From Thunnus maccoyii (taxonomy: Eukaryota; Chordata; Actinopteri; Scombriformes; Scombridae): a stretch of 64,000 nucleotides of DNA. The number at the start of each line of letters is the position of its first letter. The first letter of the stretch is position 1. A program made the position numbers and the translations under genes. Shown piece after piece: positions 1 through 12,000 of this stretch. Below the pieces are notes generated by a model. That model searched no databases. It was not told the DNA's origin and saw only the letters and a program-made list of their open reading frames with translations. The stretch is from positions 20,772,042 to 20,836,041 of the forward strand of contig NC_056543.1 in NCBI RefSeq assembly GCF_910596095.1. Reading direction: 5' to 3'.

Positions 1-92
1 AAAGCTGTCACTGCTTCTCAAAAGTTATCTGAGCTAAACATTCAAATAGACAATATTTTCTCTGCCACATTAAAGACTAAACTGACTCTAAG
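1..92 (+). other. Possible 3' end of a coding exon of an unidentified left-hand gene
   Basis: The first 92 bases are open only in frame 1 (30 codons plus 2 nt) and end at a consensus donor, AAG followed by GTGAGT at 93. The other two plus frames contain stops. I do not recognise the peptide, which is Lys/Thr/Leu rich. No following exon could be identified before gpr89. It may equally be chance, since 30 open codons are weak evidence. Confidence 0.2.
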
Positions 93-305
93 GTGAGTCC
101 AAGTCTGATACAGTTACTTGTAATAAAATAAAACACACAAACAAACCTATTCTATCAAATTACAAACAATTGATATACAGAGAAATCTAATATTTCTTTT
201 GATTAAATGAGATCTTCTGCAGATAATAAGAACTAAATGATCTGCCATATTTTCTATTCCCTATGTCATACAGTATGAAATATACACATGAAATGAGACA
301 CTCAC

Positions 306-600
306 CTTTGCTTGTGTCGTGATGTAAAAGGTAAAAAGCCAACACTTGAGGATATTCTACCTCAGCAACATCTCGCCCGTCCCTGTGATCCAGCAGCCTT
401 TGGAAACATCACTCCAGCACAAGCGAGAGACTCTTTTTACTCACCCGAGTGTTTTCTACTCTACGCACCAACTCACACCAGCCGGCTGCAGCTCCAAACT
501 CCAACTCACCGGATTGAATTAGAGTCACAGCGTCCTCTAGTGTCACTCAGTGGGGATTACTTAACCAAAACTAGCGGAAGATATGGTGTGTAACCTGTAT
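306..600 (-). other. Candidate noncoding first exon and promoter of a minus-strand gene
   Basis: On the minus strand a consensus donor (AAAG then GTGAGT, intron starting at 305) borders a segment that is richer in CpG than the surrounding AT-rich DNA. An ETS-like CGGAAG lies at its far end near 575. The minus strand holds no long reading frame here, so any exon would be 5' untranslated. A 93-codon plus-strand frame also crosses this segment but has no recognisable homology. The rest of such a gene would lie left of the window. Confidence 0.25.
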
Positions 601-1560
601 CTGGGAGTATATCGCTCAGAGTAAGAAACTGATTGACAACAACAAAACAAAAAAATTAGGGCATTTAAAACACTTTTTTAAAAACCTGACAGCCGAGACG
701 TTTTATATAGCTACAAAGTAACATGTTTGTATTTTAATATGCCATCAAATGAATGCAAATTGTCTTAAAAAAAACTTATCTAAAAAAATGTTTTAATTGA
801 AATAGTTATTCTGTCTTCCATCTATTGATATGAGGCTTAACCTTTAAATATTTATATCTATGAATAAAGTGTTCAACCAATAAAATCAAGTTGTTTACCA
901 ACAAATCCAAGTTTTTCTCCTCCATAAGTAGCTACTCCATCTTTAATCCACATCACATTTAAAGGGTGCAGCAATATATCTTTAAATTGAAGCCAACTCA
1001 AGCCAGAATTCCTGCACAGATTCACACTGGAAGAAAATATGTTCTTCCTGTGAGTTGTTATTCCAATTTAAATTTTCATGCAAGAAGTGATTGGATTGAG
1101 TGGCTTTAGGTAGGATTGGATAGGACAATTATCGATTGCCTTCTCGTCTCTGTATTCTTGAAGTACATTTTCTTTTTAGCTCATTAGAGGACTATGTGTT
1201 GATAAAAGATAAATACATACATGATAAAACAGTGAAATGCTTGCTACTTAATAATAATTCATAAGTAATAATAATAGTAATAAATTGTAATAACTGTAAT
1301 AAAATGGATACCCTCAATACAGTGGCCTCATGAACTGAGTGCAGTAGTTATTGTTGTTATTGAGTAGTAGCAGAGGAAACTTGACCTTGTGTTGTTTTGT
1401 CTCCCTCTGCAGGTAAACATGATAATTACAGCAACCCAAATCCTCACAGCGTTCAATGAAGTACCGAAGTTCATGATTTGTTATTAATTACAAACATCTT
1501 TTAAACCTTTAAAAGTATCAAGAAATATATGAAGTTATTGAATTACTGTTCAGAGTTTTT
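601..1560. other. Left intergenic region, no gene recognised
   Basis: AT-rich DNA between the left flank and gpr89. The only coding-like item is a minus-strand run at 873-1026: after a TTTTCTTCCAG acceptor the frame is open for 51 codons to a TGA, in a balanced amino-acid composition. I could not assign it to a family; a LINE or gene relic is possible. Confidence 0.4.
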
Positions 1561-1574
1561 TGTAAACGTCACAG

Positions 1575-1819
1575 TCCTGCGGCGGAAGTGTTTTTGTCGG
1601 ACTCATCTTGATGACGTATACCTCCGTAGTCTGCCGTTGAAACTTGACAGCTGAGCGACAAACGCTTCAAAAATGAGCCAATTATCAGGATAACAAAGGT
1701 TTTTGTGTTCAAGACTGGTTGTTTTTTTTTATGTCAGCATGATCTGAAACTGCCCCTCACCCTGATACAACTGCACATTTACATTTTGGCGGACTAAAGG
1801 CTGTTTAATAGACAACATC
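1575..1819 (+). promoter_or_regulatory. gpr89 promoter and 5' UTR region
   Basis: A GGCGGAAGTG element (ETS/GABP type) at 1581-1590 and a CRE-like TGACGTA at 1612-1618 lie about 200-240 bp before the gpr89 start codon, in a small CpG-bearing patch with no TATA box. This is the usual make-up of a housekeeping promoter. The transcription start is inferred, not seen. Confidence 0.4.
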
Positions 1820-4800
1820 ATGTCGTTTCTGGTGGACTCAGTCATCATGTTCACCTCTCAGGTTTGTTGAGTTGGTACATTTTGACAAACTGTAACGTTA
1901 TTTCTTCCTCTGAACAAGAATATCCAGAGCGTGTTGTTAAATAGCGTTATTTTAAATGTTATTTAGCTAGCTGTTTAGTTAATTGTTGTGCGTTTTTTAC
2001 ATGACTTCTAGCTAAATGCAAAGGGTTGGAAAAGTCTTTATGGACTTAGCTCTGGGTAACTTTTCATCCACCAGCAACACTGTGTAAGATTCAGTGTTTC
2101 TCAGATTTACATACCATCATACAAACTACTCAAAAGTCTTTAAAATAGCATCTCCTTCTTCTCTCTCATCAAAAATCCAGAATCTATAAATATGCTAATA
2201 TTTTTCACTTCAAAAGTTAACTGCTGGATAAAAGATGTCTCCTACTTCACTGTAAAGTCCATTCTCAGTGTTTGTGCACTGGAAGCTTCAAGTTTCTACA
2301 TCACACTTGTGTAAGTTGAATATTGGACCATAATTGGCTTCCTAATTAGTTGTGATATCACAAATCATGCTCGTAGGCCCACCACTTAAAACTGGATTTT
2401 CAGTGAGCTCAGAGAAACTTTCCACTTTCAGCAGATGAATGTGAAAACATTCTTTTAGTGTCAAACTCTGCTCATACATCTTTCTGCACAGCGAAGCTTT
2501 AACTTTCAACTGTAGGAGCAAGAAGAAAAACAAACTTGACTGTAATTGTGTCAAAAGACAGGGTTGGCATTGCAGTACATTACTGTATATCTGTGTAATA
2601 ATAGCTATCCTATACATGGTGTATGTACACTTATTTGTCCTTACTTATTCTTTAGTTTCATCTTGTGCACTTTGGATTTACTATATGCAAAACTGGCAAT
2701 AATACTGTTCAGTATATTGAAGCATTTCTGATTTCAGAGGTGCATCCTTGTTTTGTAATGTGATGTTGGTTTATGAAAAATCAAAGATTCTCAAAAGACT
2801 AGTGATACTGTAGTTCTACTTGTTGTTAGTGTCTTTTAGGACATTGTGTTTTGAGTCCCAAAATATTTTTTTGGGAGTTACATTTTGTTAGTTATGAAAG
2901 GATGAGCTGAAGCTGAGACATGTGTTTTGGTTGCGTTAGTGCATTCTGGATGTGAAATTAACTGTTTTGCCAATTTGATTGTTGGCAAAGAGAACTGCCT
3001 GAAGAGGTTCAAAAAAGTGATATCAGTATTGGGAAATTCATGTTATCATGTGTTTAATGAAACAAACACACATGCGCACAAATACCCCTCAAAGTCTTGA
3101 CTCAAACCTGTTTAAGCACTTGTTAGCTTGATGAAACCAAGACAGGAAAAACATATTTATTTGTGATGAACATTTCTTAATTGCAAAATGTAACAATGTA
3201 ATCTTCCCCTTCTTTCCCTACTCCAAATTACTTCCATTTAATCCAACACAGGTGCTGTTCTTTGGATTTGGATGGTTATTCTTTATGCGGCAACTTTTCA
3301 AAGACTATGAGGTAAAGTGTTATTACAAGGCATTCATTTACAAATAACCACTAGCATGAGTGTGTTGACTACTCACTCAGACACAGTGATAATTCCAGTA
3401 AGAAAAACATGACACTTTATTTCACCGGTCCATAATTTCCTAATAATTTCCAAGAGATTTCCTGGAAAGAATGATGTAATTTAGTACTAATTAGAGGGAA
3501 AATATTGGCAGTGATTGGATGGTACAGTTGCAATTAATTGCTAGGGTGTCCTGGAGAGTCTTTTAATCAGTGCACATTAGTTTAGCAAAATGTGTGTAAA
3601 TGGGAAAATGTATTACAGTTAAGCATACAAATGAACATACATGGAGAAAGTTTTCAATAATGAACAAATAATTGATATTTACTTGACTTTAAATTGAGAT
3701 TTCTTCAAAGAAATTAATATTTTCCCCATAATTAATACTAAATTACATGGCTAAGTGCACATTCATCTTATCATCATTAGTTGAGCTGTAGGCCTACTGT
3801 ATATCAATCACTGGATGTACTCTGTGGTGAAGGTCTGTTTTTGTATTTGTTGACAGGTGCGTCAGTACGTTGTTCAGGTGGTTTTCTCGGTCACCTTCGC
3901 TTTTTCATGTACCATGTTTGAGCTCATCATCTTTGAGATTCTGGGTGCCTTAAGTAGTAGGTAAGTACATTTTCTGTGCAATATAACTGTGTTTCATTTC
4001 TGCTTATTGCTGATGAAGACTTTTAACCTCCATGTCTTTGCCACAGTTCCAGGTATTTCCACTGGAAGCTGAATTTGTATGTGATTCTGCTAGTTCTCAT
4101 CTTCGTGGTGCCTTTCTACATCGGTTACTTTGTTGTCAGCAATATACGCCTGCGTAAGTACAGCCAGTTTTGACTACTGAAAAATAAGACACTGTTACTA
4201 AAATAGCTGATGCTGTTTGACAGATGGTATTTCACAAAGTATTTCACAAAGCTGTTTCCTATATGTGTGTGCAGTGCAGAGACAGAGGCTCCTTTTTGCC
4301 TGTATGGTGTGGTTTACCTTCATGTATTTCTTCTGGAAGTTGGGGGACCCATTTCCTATCCTCAGTCCAAAACACGGTGAGTGTGCAACCTTCTCCTCAC
4401 TTGGCACTTGGCAACTTTATACCGATCTGCATTGAATATTTGAAACATTTGTGCATTATAGGTGTTTTGTTTCTCATAATGCCAGAGTCCTTTATTTGCA
4501 AAGAGTGCTGAAAAGCAAGCAAAAAAACCAAATGATGCTTTTTTGTTTGCTTTTTTCAGTCTGTTGTTGTCTTTTCTTCAGGCATCCTGTCCATTGAGCA
4601 GCTAATCAGTCGTGTTGGTGTGATAGGAGTCACTCTCATGGCTCTGCTGTCTGGCTTTGGTGCTGTCAACTGTCCCTACACGTATATGTCTTATTTTCTC
4701 AGGTAAGCTCGGCTGTGGGGTTTCTCTGAAATAACCTTTAGAAGCTGAATCACACAGCCCGCTAATGCATTAGTAATTCCTATACTCAGGTGTATCTCTG

Positions 4801-7800
4801 TTTACATGGTAGCACTCAGCCACATGCTGCCATTATCTTCATGCTTTCTAGTTTGTTGTGTTCACAGAAATGTAACAGAAAGTGACATCCTGGCTTTGGA
4901 GAGACGGCTGCTCCAAACTATGGACATGATTGTCAGCAAGAAGAAACGGTGAGTTAATTAAAAATAATAAATTACTAAAACAAATTATTGTGAAATGACA
5001 ATGTGCTTGTATTTTATGTGTAGAATTGCAATGACACGGAGGCAGATGTACCAACGTGGGGAAGACCAGAACAAACAGACAGGATTCTGGGGCATGATCA
5101 AGAGTGTTACCTCCACACAAACAGGCAGCGAAAGTATCCTTTAGACTAATATTTAAACAGATGGCAAAAAGCTGTTACCAGATAACTTTGAACAAATAAT
5201 CTGTGGTATATGTAGTAGATGTCAGCCTTGACTTCTTCCGTCCAGACCTCTCTCTGATCCAGCAGGAGGTCGATGCTTTAGAGGAGCTGAGTCGACAACT
5301 CTTTCTTGAGACTGTGGACCTGCAAGCCACTAAGGTAACACATGTGGATACACTTGCACACACACGCACACACAAGCGTACCATGTTCCACTGAACTAAG
5401 GAGGAAACACAAAATGGATTAAAAACAAACTTTTTCAAATGTGGAAAATGTGGCTGCTTGCACCTATCACAAGATTCCTGCAAGTTGAAAAACTAGTTTA
5501 TTATATTGACTGCTTAGGATTTTCTTTTTGAAGAAATGAGTGAAAGGCAGGTTTTCAACACTGACCTTCTGGCTAGTTAAGTTGTCCCTATTGTAACTGC
5601 ACATTTGGCTTTACCTTCTAAATCCAAATGGCATTCTTTCATTGCTCTTTGTGTCTTTATCTGTACAGTTTATGGTTCAGATTTTTTCATGATTCATGTG
5701 AAGGCTCATAGGAAGTGTAATCTGGGGTGACTACCAAGGACCACCCATCCCTCTTAAGAATCAGTCAACAAAGGTCTGTCTCCCAAAGCAAATCCTCAAT
5801 CAATAGCTGAATGTTATCAGTTTGCAGCTTTATTACCTGTTAACCTGGGCACAGGGGTGGGTGCTTGTTTGTGTTTAGCCTCTTTTTGTGTAGTTCTTCC
5901 TTCCCCCTCAGTTGATTATTGAAGTGGGCAAAAGGGGTGGGCGAGTGCTGCTGATGGAATCCTTAGCCAGTCAAAAGATTAAGAGGTACCTAAGAGCACA
6001 CATTATAGGGTTCGTTACATGCAGACCCATAATTACTTTCTGTCTGACTAAGGTAACCAAGAGCAGAGTGATGTCTTACTGCTGCAGTAAGATACTTGGG
6101 TTTATAAAATATATTGCTGAAATCATAACAAACAGTTCAAACGTTCACACCCAGAAGACACAGAGCAACTTTATCATCCCATAGGAGATTTCTTGAGAAT
6201 TACCAGAGACAAGTGTTTGGATTTTTAGAGCCAAATGTTCAGTTTTCCTTGTCAGCCACTCTGTCTTCCATTTGGTGCTGAGTAAGCAGAGTTCAGTGCT
6301 AGTGCTAAAGGTCTGTGTGAGTTTGTTATCAAGAATGACTCATTTCACATCACTGTAATAAATGATAAGTAGTACACCTAAACTCAGATATCTGTAAAAT
6401 AATACACATCCATCTCAGGAAGTGTATCTAAACTTTTAATAGCAGATCTACTCTTGGTTATCACAGGTTACATAGTCTATTGCAGCCAACCGTGACATTT
6501 ATATCAGTACCTGATTTAATGGTTTAAATTAAAACCAGGAGGACTCTGACACTGAAAACCACTAGCCTACAGTGTGCCTCTGACTGCTATTACAGATACA
6601 CACATAGACACACATTTATCTATACACACTCCCACACACCCATTTTGATTACCTGTTTGCCTATTTACGATAAATGATTATCTATTTCTTATCTAACACT
6701 TGAAACACTGCTTTTTTCTTTAGGAGCGAATTGAGTACTCAAAGACATTCCAGGGGAAATACTTCAACTTCCTCGGCTACTTCTTTTCCATCTATTGTGT
6801 TTGGAAAATCTTCATGGTGAGAACATTCACAGTCATATTCTGGCATTGTGTCTTTTTCTCACACTCATAAATACTGTAGTGCTATGGCGCTTCTTCAGTT
6901 ACATAATCACATTTTGTTTTGTTGTTAATTGTCTTAGATTAAAAAGGACTTTGCCTCATTTTAAGTCTCATTCTGTCTGTCATAGGCCACTATAAACATT
7001 GTGTTTGATCGGGTTGGAAAGACGGATCCAGTGACGAGGGGGATCGAAATTACAGTGAACTACTTGGGCATCCAGTTTGATGTAAGACCTTATTTTCTTT
7101 CCCTCTCTCTTGCTATACACCCACACATACAAACCTGCAGAAATAGAGTCACATGTCATACAGCTGCCCGTTGTCATCTTTCTGTCTGCTTTTTCTGCAG
7201 TGAACCTGGTCATGGTCACTTTTAATCTTTTTACACATAGACATATATTTGATTGAGTCTTCACAGCTCATTTGAATTTAAATGAATAAAAGATTAATAC
7301 AGATTGAAAGCTGTCATCGTTTTTCCCTACTCTAATTTTCTTCTTCCTTACTTTGCTTGACCTTTCTTTTTTTTTTCTTTCCCTCTGTGTCAGGTAAAGT
7401 TTTGGTCCCAACACATCTCCTTCATCTTGGTGGGAATAATAATCGTTACGTCCATACGAGGCCTACTCATCACCCTCACGAAGGTAAAACTGTGGCATGA
7501 AACATGTTGAAATGGCTACAGTTTCTGAGGTAAATAAATCTGAGGGTTTTTTTTTTTAATGGTATGTCTTTTAACCAAAGATTTGATGCTTCTTCATTTT
7601 TAGTTCTTCTACGCGATATCGAGCAGCAAGTCTTCCAATGTTATCGTGCTTGTCCTCGCTCAGATTATGGTGAGTGTGTTTGCTTTATGTTTGTCCTATT
7701 ACACAGAGTACAGCCTAAGCACAACAGTTGAATGAGAAATTTCTCTGTCTGTGTTTCACTATATTAGGGGATGTATTTTGTGTCATCGGTACTGCTGATG

Positions 7801-7974
7801 CGAATGAGTATGCCGCTGGAATATCGCTCCATTGTGTCAGAGGTGCTGGGAGAGCTGCAGTTCAACTTCTACCACCGCTGGTTTGATGTCATCTTCCTGG
7901 TCAGCGCCCTGTCAAGCATCCTCTTCCTCTATCTTGCACACAAGCAGTCACCAGAGAAACACATGGCCCTCTGA
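1820..7974 (+). CDS. gpr89: Golgi pH regulator (GPHR/GPR89), 14 exons, 455 aa
   Basis: Multi-pass membrane protein of the Golgi; in mammals it acts as an anion channel that supports Golgi acidification. Exons: 1820-1861, 3252-3311, 3857-3960, 4047-4153, 4275-4376, 4582-4702, 4868-4948, 5024-5133, 5246-5334, 6724-6816, 6986-7081, 7394-7483, 7604-7669, 7768-7974. All introns are GT-AG and phases agree, giving 455 codons plus TGA, the same length as human GPHR. Identity to the mammalian protein is very high throughout, for example MSFLVDS at the start, [17 protein letters not shown] in exon 5, [19 protein letters not shown] in exon 6, the central coiled [20 protein letters not shown] and [20 protein letters not shown]. 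Despite the old name GPR89 it is not a classical GPCR. The ATG at 1820 matches the family start. Confidence 0.97.
5335..6723 (+). other. gpr89 intron 9, nothing recognised
   Basis: Longest gpr89 intron but one (intron 1, 1862-3251, is of like size). It holds a short CA-rich patch after the donor and a 90-codon chance frame at 5912-6184, but no element or coding exon that I can support. Confidence 0.5.
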
Positions 7975-8066
7975 TCCTCTACTCTTTTCCCACCTGGACA
8001 TGACTTCTTACTCACAGTGGGACTTGTAATCTGTAATTAAGGGATATCCAGGTATCTCATTTTTAA

Positions 8067-8072
8067 AATAAA
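8067..8072 (+). terminator. First AATAAA after gpr89
   Basis: AATAAA 93 bp after the gpr89 stop codon. Further AATAAA copies on the plus strand at 8557-8562 and 8562-8567 could give a longer 3' UTR. Which is used cannot be told from sequence alone. Confidence 0.4.
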
Positions 8073-8478
8073 GGATATAATTATCTGCACTGCCTCTTCC
8101 TGAATCAGGAATGGCTGATTGTTGGATGCAAGTGATGGGAATCTATTAGAGCACATCAGGCAACAGCTTTGAAAGTGGACTATATTGAATTTAAGTGTTT
8201 ACAGAAGAAATGTTGATATTAGAAATTTGAATGTTCTTTGCAAAATGCAAACACTTTGTTTTCTTTGCTTTAAAATTTTCAGTCTTTTCGCCAAATTGTG
8301 CTTTTCTTTTAGTCTGTCTGAACACACTGGAGCTGTACTGTTCACGGCACATCCCTGCTTCACTCCCACTGAGGTGTATATGGACTCTACAATATAAAGA
8401 AATGATGTATTTTCATTCAATTGGGAACATAAACAAATATCTATACAGTAAAAACATAATTCAGATGGTATGTGTTCA

Positions 8479-8520
8479 TTTATTTCTGTTCATGGAATGT
8501 GTCATTAATTTACATTTATT
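8479..8520 (-). terminator. Minus-strand AATAAA signals after pdzk1
   Basis: Two minus-strand AATAAA copies (8479-8484 and 8515-8520) lie about 0.5 kb past the pdzk1 stop codon at 9005. They sit beside the plus-strand signals at 8557-8567, so the two tail-to-tail genes may share or overlap 3' ends. Confidence 0.35.
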
Positions 8521-9004
8521 TCAGAAATTGGGAACAACAAAGCAGAGTTCAATTTAAATAAAATAAATGCAGTAGTGTTAATAAAGAGAAACCCCATAAA
8601 AGGCCACTGTATTTACTGGCAACATTATTAGTGTTGGTCTTAGTTCTTGGGGCTGTAGTTTTAATCTTAGTAACATTGGTAATCTCAGGTATGAGAAAGA
8701 CATCACTGTTCATTGTTCAGGTTCATCAACAATCTATTGTTGGCGTCAAAGGAAGACAAAAGTATTCAGGAACATGTTTTTGTTCTCAGTGCTCATACAG
8801 TGGATGAAACTATTCTTCTGATTGAAAGATGCTAGACATTTTAAAGGTGAATTATAGTCGTTGTTCTGTTCTCTCCTTTGTCTATTCTGTGATCTTATTT
8901 GGATGTGTAAAGCCCATAAAGCTGATTCTTAAAAAAATAGAATGATGGATCAACATTGGTTTGAGAAAGGCTAGTTCAGGAAACGTGTCCATAAAGTGGG
9001 CTTC

Positions 9005-12000
9005 TCAAAGTCTCTCATCGATGGTGTCCTGAGATGAAGATGATGACACAGATGAGGTCTGAGAAGAGAGAAAATAAAATCACAATTATATTAGCCACAG
9101 AACATTTAATGATATTGGTTTTTTATTTAGGCGATAAAGGGGGATTGACATGATACATGTCTTGATTCTTGCACTTAGTGAAGATGCAGCAAGTACGTGG
9201 CCATCTGTAAACAAGAGTCTACAGCGATGCTAGCGGTTCTGTGAGGCTGTACTTTGGCACAGTGGTACTTTGGGCTAAATGCTAATGTCAGCATGCGAAC
9301 AATGACAATGCTAGCATGCTGATGTTTCGCAGGGATAAAGTGTTAAACATATTCACCCTCTTAGTTTAGTGTATTAGCATGCTAACATTTGCTAATTGGC
9401 ACTATGATGAGTGATGATGACACTACATGAAAAGTTAAGCCACCAAAGTTATTACAATTCATCCTTAGGGTGGCATGGATGTCTGTACCAAATTTCATGG
9501 CAATCCATCCAATAGTTGAGATATTTCACCCAAAACTACACATGTCAACTTCATCAACTTTCCTCTAGTACCACACTAGAGGAAAAGGTAGAGGATAACC
9601 AAATTCATTAGGATTCATCCTCTGGAGACCATGAATGTGTGTACAAAATGAATGGATGTATTAAGAAAGCTGGATACGGTGCCACCACTCAGCCTTGCTG
9701 CCAGTTTTCCCTAGTCATCACTCACGGTATTGCAGCGAAAAAAATTCCTGTGGCCCAAAAAGCATTTTCATCTGTAAAACTTGACAGGACACCTCAAACT
9801 GCAAATTAGGTCAAGTATTACTCCTTGTATTTTTAATCATTTTTTATCCATGAAGGTCTTATATTTATAAATTCATAAATATAAAACTTTACACAAGCCT
9901 AGAAAAGCAAACTCGTGGGCAGGGCCAGCAGGAGAAACTTACTGCACATGTGCAGTGGTCCACACAACGCATAAGCAAATTGAGAAGCTAGAAAACGCTG
10001 TTGGCTCATGTGCCAGTGAGCAATTTTCATTTGATTGACTAGGCGCCATATGAGTCCAGTATCCAGTTCCTATAATACATTCATGACAAAATTTAATGGC
10101 AATAGTTATTGAGATATTTCAGTCTAGACAGAGGTTTGACAGACCAACATTACCATCCACTAGCATGTCCAAAACTGTGGACATTTTCAAAAGCTCTGCT
10201 TACCCTCTCTCTCGCTGGTTCAGTGGGAGTTTCTGGTCTTCCTGGTCTCTCATGTTTCTCCTCCTTACAGGCCTCTGGAATGTCTGCAGAGTGGACTTGA
10301 ACATAGGATGCTTCCCCGAGGAGCAGGCGTGTGATAGCCACTCCTTTAGCTTTAAGTTGGTCATAGACGCACTTTTTAGCCACCAGCATCTCCAGAGAGT
10401 TGCCGCTGTTGCGAATCATAGCCACTGCCTCTTCATGGCTGCTCTGCTCCACATTCACACCGTTCACTTCCACCACAATGTCGTCGTCCTCCAGACCTGC
10501 CCTGTCAGCCGCTCCACCCTTCACCACCTGAGACAAAGTGCATCCAAGATCTTTAACAGGTTGATTTAAAATGGTAATGGTTATAAAGCAGATGTTCTTG
10601 CAAGTCTTACCTCTTTGATGTACTGACCATACACACCCTGGATGCCGTTTAGGTGAAAGCCATAGCCAGCTGCAGTCTTCTCCATCTTACACAGTTTAGG
10701 CTTGAGCTCCTCTTCTCTCTCCTGAACAGGTGCAAGTGGTCGGACAGGAACAGGTAAATTGAGAGCCTCTGTGTAACTAGGCGGAAAGAGGGAGTCCTTC
10801 CTCTCCTCCCAGAAAAGCATAGGAGACACTCTCCCCTGTGTGGGACACAACATAACATTATAGATTGTTTGCACTCTACACTGAAGCAACTAAAGTTTGA
10901 CTGTGGCACCCTGCCTCACCTTCTTATACATTATGTCCGTGTCTTTGTCCACCACTAGGAGGCAGCACTTGTTGCCACTCTGCCTGATTCTCTCCACCAC
11001 CTGCTCATGGCTGTAGCTGTCCACTTCCTCACCGTCCACAGCCACCAACCTGTCTCTGTCCTTCAGACCTGCTCTTGCTGCTGGACTGCCTCTGTCTATA
11101 TCCTTGATGAGATGTCCTGCATGGCATCAATGAGTGTACTGTCAAAACACAGCCTCATCTCTGCAGTTTAATGTTAGTGAATATAGCAGTTAATTGATTA
11201 ACTTGCCTGTTTGGGTTGGCTCCTCTCTGAGCAGGAAACCATACCCATTAGATCCTTTGGTCATGTCAATGATGCATGGCTCGTGAGGGAGATGACTGAC
11301 TGTAGCTAATGAGGCTTCTATCTTGATACGCTTGTTCTGGTAGTACCTGTCTGTTTCCTTGTCAACCAATAGGAACATGATGCTACTGCCTGCCAGCCTG
11401 ATCCTGTCCACCACTTGTTCGTGTGTGTAGTACTCCACGTTCACCCCGTTGACTTCCACCAGACGGTCATTTTCTTTGACCCCTGCCCTATCCGCCACAT
11501 TTCCTGATAGCACGTCTGTCATGAACAAACCCTGCTCACCTAAAGAGAATGTTACAGAAGATACTGAATAAACATAGCAAAAATGTATGAGCTGAGATTA
11601 CAGAGACAGTTCTCATCATCAGACTGCTAAAAATAATAGTTATTCATAAATCAGTTACAAGCCATTAATAGGAACAACATTTCGTTTGGCAGGGTGTGAA
11701 AAATTCCTTTGGCTGGTGTATGTCTTCCAGAATGACAATGGACAGTCAATGGACCGTTTGACCTCTGACCTTCTGTAAAAACGCTGAAGAGCAACTGAAC
11801 CAAAATACATGGATTGTTGTTGTGCTTCTCACTTTCGAATTAGCCATGTCTATAGTTATAAATGTTAACATTATTAATAATGGGTTCTCACAATGATCCA
11901 TCAAATCTACTGCTGTAAATGTCAATAAGTTGGTAATAAGCAGCTGTGGTAACATTTTATTTTACAAGTCCTTTAATTTTATACAAATTTCCTGTAATTT

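Noticed and set aside
312..593. 93-codon plus frame
   Set aside because: Starts at a non-ATG codon, no acceptor or homology; the opposite strand has a better first-exon signal.
10096..10569. 157-codon plus frame
   Set aside because: Antisense shadow of pdzk1 exon 10204-10527.
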